Shown piece after piece: positions 7,942 through 16,414 of a stretch of 17,310 nucleotides of DNA. Source of the stretch: Flavobacterium psychrophilum (GTDB lineage: Bacteria; Bacteroidota; Bacteroidia; Flavobacteriales; Flavobacteriaceae); contig CAMBOW010000036.1 in assembly GCA_945869365.1 (NCBI GenBank), positions 1-17,310 of the forward strand, read 5' to 3'. The notes beneath the pieces are model-generated. The model saw only the letters and a program-made list of their open reading frames with translations. It searched no databases and was not told where the DNA came from. The first letter of the stretch is position 1, and each line of letters opens with the position of its first letter. The position numbers were made by a program, and so were the translations under genes.

Positions 7942-8823
7942 TTAAACCGCTAGATTTTTGATGAACGTTGCCAATTTATTGTGTAGCGCTTGGTCTACAG
8001 TAACCAAAGGCAAACGCACTGTATTCTCTGACAATCCTAGGATATGAAACACTTCTTTAATACCCGCCGGATTGCCTTGTTCAAAAATTAAATCTATCGC
8101 ATCGGCTAGTTTGTAGTGCAGCGCATAGGCTTCATCTGCTTTACGCGCCAAGCCCAAGCGCACCATCGCCGAAAACTGTTTGGGAAAACCTTCGCCAATT
8201 ACAGAAATCACTCCACTTCCACCGGCTAAAATCATAGGCAAGGTAATCATGTCGTCGCCCGATATTACATGAAATCCTGCAGGTTTATGTTGCAACAACT
8301 TCATGGCTTGAACGAGATCCCCTGCAGCTTCTTTGATAGCCACAATGTTCGTAAAATCAGTAGCCAATCGGATCACGGTTGCCGGAAGCATATTGCTGGC
8401 GGTGCGTCCGGGCACGTTGTATAGAATTATCGGTTTAGGCGAAGCCAAGGAAATGGCTTTAAAATGCTGATAAATGCCTTCTTGAGTTGGTTTATTATAA
8501 TAGGGGGATACCGAAAGCACGGCCACAAATGGACTTAGATCGCGGGTTTGTAATTCGTGAACTACCTTGGCCGTATCATTTCCTCCTACTCCCAACACCA
8601 CTGGCAATCGGCCGTTATTGGCTTTGATTATCGTTTGAATTACAAGGTTTTTCTCATCAGGTGAAAGGGTGGCGTTTTCGGCGGTGGTTCCCAAGACAAC
8701 CAAATAATCAATTCCGTTGTCTAGTTGAAAGTTCACAATTCGGGTTAAGGCATCGACATCGACTGAAAAATCTCTTTTAAATGGAGTTACCAAAGCAACG
8801 CCAGTTCCTACTAATGCTTGCAT
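7942..8823 (-). CDS. dapA: 4-hydroxy-tetrahydrodipicolinate synthase DapA
   Basis: DapA condenses pyruvate with aspartate semialdehyde, the first committed step to diaminopimelate and lysine, needed for peptidoglycan. The 293-residue TIM-barrel has the Schiff-base lysine K164 in VAIKEAAGD, the active-site tyrosine Y135 in LYNVPGR with R140, the threonines T46-T47 of the GTT motif, and [11 protein letters not shown] near 106-115. The usual GTTGE motif is GTTAE here, a small change away from the catalytic atoms. It starts three bases after the stop of the DUF6913-like gene, so the two are probably co-transcribed and translationally linked. The next gene, bamD, has its own promoter. Confidence 0.96.
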   Translation of the reverse strand: MQALVGTGVALVTPFKRDFSVDVDALTRIVNFQLDNGIDYLVVLGTTAENATLSPDEKNLVIQTIIKANNGRLPVVLGVGGNDTAKVVHELQTRDLSPFVAVLSVSPYYNKPTQEGIYQHFKAISLASPKPIILYNVPGRTASNMLPATVIRLATDFTNIVAIKEAAGDLVQAMKLLQHKPAGFHVISGDDMITLPMILAGGSGVISVIGEGFPKQFSAMVRLGLARKADEAYALHYKLADAIDLIFEQGNPAGIKEVFHILGLSENTVRLPLVTVDQALHNKLATFIKNLAV

Positions 8824-8826
8824 CTG

Positions 8827-9345
8827 TTATAGTTTGTTTAGTATTTTTAAATATTTGGCTAATTCTGCCATGAATAGCTCGTGTTTTTCGGCGGTGGTAT
8901 TGATTATAAAATGATTTAATTTTTTGTCTATTGAAGCAAAACCTACTTTAAATAGCGCCTTAGATTGATTGCTTGCCACCAATAATGGTGATTTTGGTAT
9001 ATCATAATAGTTGATTAACAAATCAAAGCGCTGGGAAACAAAGTCTTTTACAGCTGAATTTTCGAAGGTAGCTTTCCAACTCAGGTCTTTGTGGCTAAAC
9101 GTAGGATAATCAAAGGTTTCGTTTTTTTTGATGATATCTTTGTACACTAAGGTAAACACCTTATCCGCTTGAATTCCAAAGGAAATTAACGATTGAACTA
9201 AGGCTTCCTTTTCGTGAAAATAGGTTTCATCAAACAAAATTCCAACGGTTTTTACTTTGGATTCAGTTACTAAAATCTTCACATTAGAAAGACTCTTTTT
9301 GATCAATTTTAGCGTGAAAAAATCCTTTATATAATTTAAAAACAT
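8827..9345 (-). CDS. DUF6913-like hypothetical protein
   Basis: The function is unknown; I recall the family as DUF6913, common next to dapA in flavobacteria, but could not check it. The chosen start is the ATG at 9345 (172 residues, MFLNYIKDFFTLKL). The frame runs open to 9450, but that longer version would begin inside the divergent gene and upstream of the likely -7 box at 9364-9371. The product is basic, with an amphipathic N-terminus, no clear signal peptide and no full membrane helix. It has Rossmann-like alternation of strands and helices: VKTVGILFDE, KDIIKKNETFDYP, FDLLINYYD. Being three bases ahead of dapA suggests a housekeeping role in the same transcription unit, but nothing in the sequence names a reaction. 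Confidence 0.75.
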   Translation of the reverse strand: MFLNYIKDFFTLKLIKKSLSNVKILVTESKVKTVGILFDETYFHEKEALVQSLISFGIQADKVFTLVYKDIIKKNETFDYPTFSHKDLSWKATFENSAVKDFVSQRFDLLINYYDIPKSPLLVASNQSKALFKVGFASIDKKLNHFIINTTAEKHELFMAELAKYLKILNKL

Positions 9346-9355
9346 AGTACTTTTA
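9326..9355 (+). promoter_or_regulatory. Possible promoter for the split 5'-nucleotidase genes
   Basis: TTTA (9326-9329) is followed after 18 bases by TACTTTTA (9348-9355), each one base off the Bacteroidetes consensus. This would start transcription about 30 bases before the ATG at 9393. It overlaps the start of the divergent DUF6913-like gene, so both promoters would share about 45 bases. Confidence 0.35.
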
Positions 9356-9363
9356 CTTGGAAA

Positions 9364-9371
9364 CAAATTTA
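9364..9371 (-). promoter_or_regulatory. -7 element for the DUF6913-like gene and dapA
   Basis: TAAATTTG on the minus strand is a perfect match to TAnnTTTG, placed about 19 bases before the chosen ATG at 9345. No TTTG occurs at the best spacing upstream; the closest is only 13 bases away. The leader would be very short. Confidence 0.45.
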
Positions 9372-9392
9372 CATAAATAAGCAGCAAAACCG

Positions 9393-10172
9393 ATGGCAAA
9401 ACTAAAAAAGTATAACGGCCTATTGTGGCATTTTGTTTTATTCTTAACATTTATTTTTTTATTTTCTTGTGAACCAAAAAAACTTTGGGTAAACAAAATT
9501 GACGGGAAAGAACTTAAACTACTGGCTGAGTTCAAAGAAGATTCCGTAATAAACCAAATGATTTTCCCCTACAAAGATTCCATTGATCGGGATTTGAGCA
9601 AAGAATTGGCCTATGCACCAGAAACCTTAGACAAAACGGGCGAATGGCAGAGCAGTATTGGCAACTTTTTTGCCGATGTAACCTTCCTCAAAGGAGCTGG
9701 GCTTTTGCGCGAAAATCACCAGAAAAACTTAGATTTTATTTTACTAAACAGCGGCGGAATTCGCGCCATTATCCCCAAAGGCCCGGTTACCGCAAGAAAC
9801 GCCTACGAAGTAATGCCCTTTGAAAACAACCTTACAGTTGTCACGCTTCAAGGCGAACAGGTGCTCGAATTGCTCAACTACATTATAGCTGAACACAAAC
9901 CTCACCCGGTATCGGGCATTCAATTTACCATTTCGAATGACAAAAAACCCACCCAAATTAAAATACAAGGACAGTATTTTGATCCTGCCAAAAATTATAC
10001 GGTGGGCACAAATGATTATTTAGCCAACGGCGGAGACAATATGCTCTTCTTTAAAAAAGGCATTGAGCGCCTTGATTTGAATTACAAACTTCGAGACGTC
10101 TTGATTGATTATTTCAAAACGGTTGATAGCCTTCCTGTTCCCAAAGACCAACGCATATTTATTGAAAAATAG
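9393..10172 (+). CDS. Lipoprotein with 5'-nucleotidase C-terminal domain
   Basis: This 259-residue protein is the substrate-binding (C-terminal) domain of a UshA-type 5'-nucleotidase encoded alone. An N-terminal lipoprotein signal ends in LFSC, with C26 the expected lipidated residue, so it should be membrane-anchored on the periplasmic side. The domain shows NSGGIR at 119-124, MPFENNL at 141-147 and NDYLANGGD at 207-215, which in the family form the nucleotide-binding pocket. It has no metal-binding half; that is encoded by the next gene, 15 bases downstream. In typical UshA the metallophosphatase domain comes first in one chain, so here the order is reversed and the chain is split. The two products probably work together on nucleotides or similar phosphoesters in the periplasm; this is inference. 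Confidence 0.88.
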   Translation: MAKLKKYNGLLWHFVLFLTFIFLFSCEPKKLWVNKIDGKELKLLAEFKEDSVINQMIFPYKDSIDRDLSKELAYAPETLDKTGEWQSSIGNFFADVTFLKGAGLLRENHQKNLDFILLNSGGIRAIIPKGPVTARNAYEVMPFENNLTVVTLQGEQVLELLNYIIAEHKPHPVSGIQFTISNDKKPTQIKIQGQYFDPAKNYTVGTNDYLANGGDNMLFFKKGIERLDLNYKLRDVLIDYFKTVDSLPVPKDQRIFIEK

Positions 10173-10187
10173 TTTCCGATACTTGCT

Positions 10188-11093
10188 ATGAAAAGAAGAG
10201 AATTTATAGAAAAAACAACTGCCAGTGCTGCCTTAATAGGGCTTGGACTAAGCACCTCAAGTTTTACAAAATCGACTGCAAAAAAACTAACCGTGTTACA
10301 CACCAACGACGTGCACAGTTACATCGAACCGTTTGCAGCCAATCATCCAAAATTCCCAAACATGGGGGGTGTTGCACGAAGAGCAACCTTGATTCAGCAA
10401 ATTCGAGCTACAACGCCCAACGTATTGTTGCTCGATGCAGGGGATATATTTCAGGGAACCCCTTATTTTAATTACTATAAAGGCGCGCTTGAATTTAAAC
10501 TCATGAGTAAAATGAATTATGATGTAGCCACTCTGGGCAATCATGATTTTGACAATGGCTTAGAGGGTTTTCACAAGCAATTGCCTTTGGCTAATTTCTC
10601 GTTTGTATCGGCCAATTACGATTTTAAAAACACACTTTTAGACGGACTAATTTCCCCCTATAAAATCATTAGTAAAGATGGAATTAAAGTAGGAATTTTT
10701 GGCTTAGGAATTGATTTTGACGGCTTAGTTGATAAGCGAAACTACAAAGAAGCGGTGTATCTAAATCCGGTTGAAGTGGCAAAAGACATGGCGTTTTTAC
10801 TAAAAAACACAGAAAAATGTGATTTGGTAATTTGCCTTTCTCACTTGGGTTATTCGTATAAAGAAGATAAAATCTCTGATGTAAAACTCGCCGCTCAAAC
10901 CAAGGACATCGATTTAATTATAGGCGGACATACGCATACATTTTTAGACAATCCTACTGTACTAAAAAACTTGGAGGGCAACGAAGTCGTGGTAAACCAA
11001 GCGGGTTGCTATGGCGTACTCCTGGGGCAAGTAGATTTTTACTTCGAAACGACTGGAAAAACTAAACACAGCAGCAAAGTAATTACCGTATAA
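10188..11093 (+). CDS. Metallophosphatase, N-terminal domain of a split 5'-nucleotidase, Tat-like signal
   Basis: This 301-residue protein is a calcineurin-like phosphoesterase of the UshA/5'-nucleotidase group. All metal ligands are visible: D41 and H43 in HTNDVH, D86 in DAGD, N118 and H119 in GNHD, H219 in LSHLG, and H248 and H250 in GGHTH. The N-terminus MKRREFIEKTTASAALIGLG carries a twin-arginine-like RR followed by a short hydrophobic stretch, suggesting Tat export of a folded, metal-loaded enzyme. It ends at about residue 300 with no nucleotide-binding domain, which is supplied by the upstream gene. Spacing of 15 bases implies one operon. Its stop codon directly abuts the stop of the convergent membrane-protein gene. 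The substrate cannot be told from sequence; nucleotides, nucleotide sugars and other phosphoesters are all possible. Confidence 0.9.
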   Translation: MKRREFIEKTTASAALIGLGLSTSSFTKSTAKKLTVLHTNDVHSYIEPFAANHPKFPNMGGVARRATLIQQIRATTPNVLLLDAGDIFQGTPYFNYYKGALEFKLMSKMNYDVATLGNHDFDNGLEGFHKQLPLANFSFVSANYDFKNTLLDGLISPYKIISKDGIKVGIFGLGIDFDGLVDKRNYKEAVYLNPVEVAKDMAFLLKNTEKCDLVICLSHLGYSYKEDKISDVKLAAQTKDIDLIIGGHTHTFLDNPTVLKNLEGNEVVVNQAGCYGVLLGQVDFYFETTGKTKHSSKVITV

Positions 11094-11816
11094 CTAGTTG
11101 TTGCGCTCTGTGATTTGAATTTTGAACGAATCGTGATGGCGACGACGTTTTTCGTCTACCACCAGAAAACGACAAAATAAATAGTGTGCCGTGTAAAAGA
11201 AAAACAAGCCTACGGCTTCAAAATTGCCATTGAGGATAATACTTGAGACCTGATCGATCATTAAAAACAAAACGGCCAGAAGCAAATACATACTTGACTT
11301 TCGACTTTTGTTGAAAAAATTGGCCAAGGCAAAGGCACCCAAAATCGTAAAAACGACACACTGGGTTATGTACAAGAAAAACAATTCTTTCACCGAAGCA
11401 TAAGAGATAATTGTGAGTAGCATGTAGAATAACAAAAAAGGAACCGCACTCACTGCAATTGGAAAAAACTTCTTTACTTTAAGGGACATATGAACCAAAT
11501 GCACAAACAATACTTTGTATATAAGTACAAACAAAGTTCCAACAACCATGGGTATAAGCAAGTTTGACAACAAAAACATGTTGGCAATCCATACCGCCAG
11601 TAAAGCAACTATGTAAATCAGATCTATTCGTCGAGTAGAACACCAATACATGAATAATAAAACAGGAATGACAAGCGGTTTTACTAAGATAATTAAATCT
11701 TTATCTTTAAAAAACTCTAAAATAACAGCCACAATCGACAAAAATAGATACCCGATTGCCACCGAATTTACAAATCGGCTTTTTCTAAAAAAAGAACTGT
11801 TTGATTTTGATCTCAT
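11094..11816 (-). CDS. Multi-pass membrane protein, possibly YhhN-like
   Basis: This 240-residue protein is almost wholly hydrophobic, with about eight predicted membrane helices (roughly 18-36, 41-59, 64-83, 87-108, 117-140, 145-168, 174-195, 201-219), a basic N-terminus and a basic, polar C-terminal tail. The pattern resembles the YhhN/TMEM86 family, whose known members include lysoplasmalogenases: K46 in VKPL at the start of the second helix, an acidic D188 in LMIDQ, and the FYTAHYLF helix near the end. The similarity is weak and the function is uncertain. It lies 13 bases after ligA on the same strand, so it is probably co-transcribed with it. No terminator follows. Confidence 0.72.
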   Translation of the reverse strand: MRSKSNSSFFRKSRFVNSVAIGYLFLSIVAVILEFFKDKDLIILVKPLVIPVLLFMYWCSTRRIDLIYIVALLAVWIANMFLLSNLLIPMVVGTLFVLIYKVLFVHLVHMSLKVKKFFPIAVSAVPFLLFYMLLTIISYASVKELFFLYITQCVVFTILGAFALANFFNKSRKSSMYLLLAVLFLMIDQVSSIILNGNFEAVGLFFFYTAHYLFCRFLVVDEKRRRHHDSFKIQITERNN

Positions 11817-11829
11817 CCTCTATGCAGTT

Positions 11830-13842
<2,013 letters not shown>

Positions 13843-13863
13843 TTAGTCTGATTTAATTTTGCA

Positions 13864-13894
13864 CTAAAATAGGGAAATTTTGCGGGTATAAAAA
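13864..13894 (-). promoter_or_regulatory. Possible promoter for ligA
   Basis: On the minus strand TTTT (13894-13891) precedes TATTTTAG (13871-13864) by 19 bases; each is one base off the consensus. The -7 octamer is the same as in the promoter of the GEVED gene. Transcription would start about 30 bases before the ATG at 13830. Confidence 0.4.
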
Positions 13895-13895
13895 C

Positions 13896-14369
13896 TTAGG
13901 ATAAAATTATAGAAAGGATTTGCTCATAAAGTTTCCCATCGCTAAGAATAGCTCCTTGTTGTATCAAATCGAACAGCGCCAAGTTGCGTTCGGCTGCATA
14001 TTTTTTGGCCCCTTTTTGCATCTCTACTGATTCGGTAAACAGGTGGTCACTGAGCCAATGCAAGCCGTCTTTGGTTAAAAAGTCGATGGATGGATTGCAA
14101 GCTTTGAGCACAATTGATTCTATTTGATCTGCTTTACAATCAAATAAAAACACATGGTTTTTAGAAAAATATTCCAAATAAGTGGCACGCGTGAGTAGGC
14201 CTTCCCATATTAGATCCGAAAAGACATCCAATTCTTGCTCGGCCACTTCGGGTTGATTGGCTTTGATACTGTCCCACTCGGCTTTATCAATAGATTGCGT
14301 CGCTAAAAAATTAATGAACTCCGGATGCAGTTCCTCCAATTGTTCTTTGGTTAATCGCGTGTATTTCAT
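13896..14369 (-). CDS. DUF6495-like small protein
   Basis: The function is unknown. I recall this 157-residue flavobacterial protein as DUF6495, found near rplI, but could not check it. It begins MKYTRLTKEQLEELHPEFINFLATQ, is acidic and mostly alpha-helical, and lacks a signal peptide, membrane helix or recognisable catalytic motif, so it is probably cytoplasmic. Segments such as QELDVFSDLIWEGLLTRATY and CNPSIDFLTKDGLHWL look conserved in style. It lies behind the rplI terminator on the same strand, about 80 bases after rplI, with ligA following 65 bases later. No good consensus promoter was found directly upstream, so it may depend on read-through. Confidence 0.8.
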   Translation of the reverse strand: MKYTRLTKEQLEELHPEFINFLATQSIDKAEWDSIKANQPEVAEQELDVFSDLIWEGLLTRATYLEYFSKNHVFLFDCKADQIESIVLKACNPSIDFLTKDGLHWLSDHLFTESVEMQKGAKKYAAERNLALFDLIQQGAILSDGKLYEQILSIILS

Positions 14370-14398
14370 GACTGAAAAAAGTTATATCTACTAATAGG

Positions 14399-14428
14399 TT
14401 AAAAAAAATCCCGACTTACATCGGGATT
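14399..14428 (-). terminator. Rho-independent terminator of the rpsF-rpsR-rplI operon
   Basis: An 8-bp stem AATCCCGA / TCGGGATT (14428-14421 and 14414-14407) with a 6-base loop is followed on the minus strand by a run of about eight T including the stem end. It lies about 20 bases after the rplI stop codon. Confidence 0.88.
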
Positions 14429-14449
14429 CTTGGTATGATTGAGGTGAAA

Positions 14450-14893
14450 TTATGCTTTCTCAGCTACAATTTCATACCCTAATTCTACAATTACTTCGCG
14501 GTGCAAACGAACACTAGCCGAATATTTTCCGGTACGTTTTACGATTCCGCTGGTGATGAATTTACGATCAATTTCATGACCTGATTTAGCTATAGCTTCA
14601 GCAATATCAATGTTGGTAATTGATCCGAATAATTTCTCACCACCTGCTTTTGCAGAAATTTTAATTTCAAGCGCTTTCAAGGCTTCAGCCAATGATTTTG
14701 CATCATTCACGATTTTAGCTTCTTTGTGTGCTTTTTGTTTCAAGTTCTCAGCCAATACTTTTTTAGCTGAAGGAGTTGCCAATTGAGCAAATCCTTGTGG
14801 GATTAAAAAGTTTCTGCCGTAACCTGCTTTAACCGCTACCACATCATCTTTAAAACCTAAATTCTGTACGTCTTTCTTTAATATAAGTTCCAT
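14450..14893 (-). CDS. rplI: 50S ribosomal protein L9
   Basis: L9 binds 23S rRNA at the base of the L1 stalk and helps keep the reading frame. The 147-residue protein has the signature N-terminal domain MELILKKDVQNLGFKDD...VKAGYGRNFLIP, then a long connecting helix (about 41-75) and a C-terminal domain from about 78 (AGGEKLFGSIT). It is the last gene of the three-gene ribosomal operon and is followed by a terminator. It lies 15 bases after rpsR. Confidence 0.97.
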   Translation of the reverse strand: MELILKKDVQNLGFKDDVVAVKAGYGRNFLIPQGFAQLATPSAKKVLAENLKQKAHKEAKIVNDAKSLAEALKALEIKISAKAGGEKLFGSITNIDIAEAIAKSGHEIDRKFITSGIVKRTGKYSASVRLHREVIVELGYEIVAEKA

Positions 14894-14908
14894 AATTACG
14901 CTTCTTTA

Positions 14909-15205
14909 TTATTTTAGTAAATCAGCCACATATGGCATTAACGCTAAATGTCTTGCTCTTTTCACTGCCACAGACACTTTTCTTTGGTACTTTAATGAAG
15001 TTCCTGTGAGACGACGTGGTAAAATTTTACCTTGTTCGTTTACAAATTTCAATAAGAAGTCGGCATCCTTGTAATCAATATATTTGATTCCAGATTTTTT
15101 GAAACGACAATACTTTTTAGTTTTGTTGGTTTCAATATTTAAAGGCGTAAGATATCTGATATCTCCGTCTTTTTTTCCTTTTGCTGATTGTTCGATTGTA
15201 GCCAT
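14909..15205 (-). CDS. rpsR: 30S ribosomal protein S18
   Basis: S18 pairs with S6 on the platform of the small subunit. The 98-residue protein has the family core [16 protein letters not shown] (about 32-47), [16 protein letters not shown] and [12 protein letters not shown]. The N-terminal part ([21 protein letters not shown]) is the extended form common in Bacteroidetes. It sits five bases after rpsF; no ssb or priB gene intervenes, unlike the order in Firmicutes and enterobacteria. Confidence 0.97.
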   Translation of the reverse strand: MATIEQSAKGKKDGDIRYLTPLNIETNKTKKYCRFKKSGIKYIDYKDADFLLKFVNEQGKILPRRLTGTSLKYQRKVSVAVKRARHLALMPYVADLLK

Positions 15206-15210
15206 GATAC

Positions 15211-15552
15211 TTACGCTTTAGATGCTTTTAATTTAGTTCTTCTTCTCTCAGCCCAAGAAATAGCGTGTTTGTCTAAACTTACAGTCAAGAAACGCATAAT
15301 TCTTTCGTCACGTCTAAATTCAGTTTCGAAGGCGATTAAAACCTCTCCTGAAATTTTGAATTCGAATAAATGGTAAAAACCACTTTTTTTGTTTTGGATT
15401 TCATAGGCCATCTTTTTCAAGCCCCAATCCTCTTTAGATATCATTTCTGCTCCTCTGGATGTAAGAAATTCTTCGAATTTGCTCACTGTTTCCTTTACCT
15501 GAACATCAGATAAAACGGGATTTAAAATGAAAACAGTTTCATAATGATTCAT
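15211..15552 (-). CDS. rpsF: 30S ribosomal protein S6
   Basis: S6 binds 16S rRNA together with S18. The 113-residue protein begins [16 protein letters not shown] and has [22 protein letters not shown], all typical of S6. It opens the rpsF-rpsR-rplI operon and has its own promoter 30-60 bases upstream. No Shine-Dalgarno sequence precedes the ATG; the leader is A/T-rich, as is usual in this phylum. Confidence 0.97.
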   Translation of the reverse strand: MNHYETVFILNPVLSDVQVKETVSKFEEFLTSRGAEMISKEDWGLKKMAYEIQNKKSGFYHLFEFKISGEVLIAFETEFRRDERIMRFLTVSLDKHAISWAERRRTKLKASKA

Positions 15553-15583
15553 AAATAATTATTTTAAATTGTTAAAATGTGCG

Positions 15584-15614
15584 CAAAAGTAGGAAAAATA
15601 TTTAGAAAAGCAAG
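15584..15614 (-). promoter_or_regulatory. Promoter for the rpsF-rpsR-rplI operon
   Basis: On the minus strand CTTG (15614-15611, one base off TTTG) is followed after 19 bases by a perfect -7 element TACTTTTG (15591-15584). Transcription would start about 25 bases before the rpsF ATG. The intergenic stretch to the divergent LytTR gene is 166 bases and holds nothing else I recognise. Confidence 0.7.
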
Positions 15615-15660
15615 TAAAAGGTAAATTTTATCGTTTAAAAGCAAAAAAATCCGATAAAGA

Positions 15661-15691
15661 TTAGTTTTTGTGATTTTAACTTTTACTTTTA
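15661..15691 (+). promoter_or_regulatory. Possible promoter for the LytTR regulator
   Basis: TTAG (15661-15664) is followed after 19 bases by TACTTTTA (15684-15691), each one base off consensus. Start of transcription would be about 20 bases before the ATG at 15719. TAACTTTT at 15677 is an alternative -7 box. Confidence 0.4.
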
Positions 15692-15718
15692 CATCACCAA
15701 ATCTATAATAAAATAATT

Positions 15719-16414
15719 ATGAAACTAAATTGTGTAGTTGTTGATGACAGCTCCATCCAACGGATGATCATCGCAAAATTAGTGAATAATCACCCAAACT
15801 TACACTTACTCGGTGATTTTTCAAATGCAATTGAAGCAAAAAATTGCATGACAGTTCACTCTGTCGACTTAATTTTCTTGGACGTCGAAATGCCCGTCAT
15901 TAACGGATTCGATTTTTTAGATGGATTAAAACAAAAACCCCAAATTGTTTTTATCACCTCTAAAGCCGAATACGCCTTGAAAGCATTCGACTATGACGCA
16001 ACCGATTACCTACAAAAGCCCATTGCGTTAGACCGATTTAATGCCTCTGTAAAAAGAGCGCTAGATTTTCACTTACTGAAAAATGACAACTCCGATGAAG
16101 ATGCCGAACACATCTTTATTAAGAGCAACCTGAAAAAATTGAAAATCTTTACTTCCAAAATCAAATGGATTGAAGCGTTTGGAGACTATGTAAAAGTGGT
16201 AACCGAAGAAGACAGCAACTTAGTGTTGTCTACGATGAAATCATTTGAAAAAGATTTATCAAAAGACAAATTTATTCGGGTGCATAAATCCTATATCATT
16301 AACATTGATAAGGTAGAACGTTTTAACAGCAAATATGCCGAAATTGGGGTGACCAAAATTCCATTGAGCCGAAACAAAAAAGAAGATCTTGTGCGTGCTT
16401 TGTCAATCACCTAA
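15719..16414 (+). CDS. LytTR-family response regulator
   Basis: This 231-residue transcription regulator has an N-terminal receiver domain (about 1-118) and a C-terminal LytTR DNA-binding domain (about 130-230). The receiver is intact: acidic pocket D9-D10, phospho-acceptor D55 in FLDVEMP, T80 and K100 in YLQKP. The LytTR domain has IKSNLKKLKI, WIEAFGDYVKV and FIRVHKSYIINIDKVERF, the usual core. The family acts with membrane histidine kinases of the LytS/YpdA type, but no kinase lies next to it, so its partner must be encoded elsewhere. It diverges from the rpsF operon and its stop codon overlaps the stop of convergent priA. Target genes cannot be predicted from this window. Confidence 0.93.
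   Translation: MKLNCVVVDDSSIQRMIIAKLVNNHPNLHLLGDFSNAIEAKNCMTVHSVDLIFLDVEMPVINGFDFLDGLKQKPQIVFITSKAEYALKAFDYDATDYLQKPIALDRFNASVKRALDFHLLKNDNSDEDAEHIFIKSNLKKLKIFTSKIKWIEAFGDYVKVVTEEDSNLVLSTMKSFEKDLSKDKFIRVHKSYIINIDKVERFNSKYAEIGVTKIPLSRNKKEDLVRALSIT

Noticed and set aside
9346..9450. Longer version of the DUF6913-like gene starting at 9450
   Set aside because: It would overlap the start of the divergent lipoprotein gene and begin upstream of the perfect -7 box at 9364-9371.
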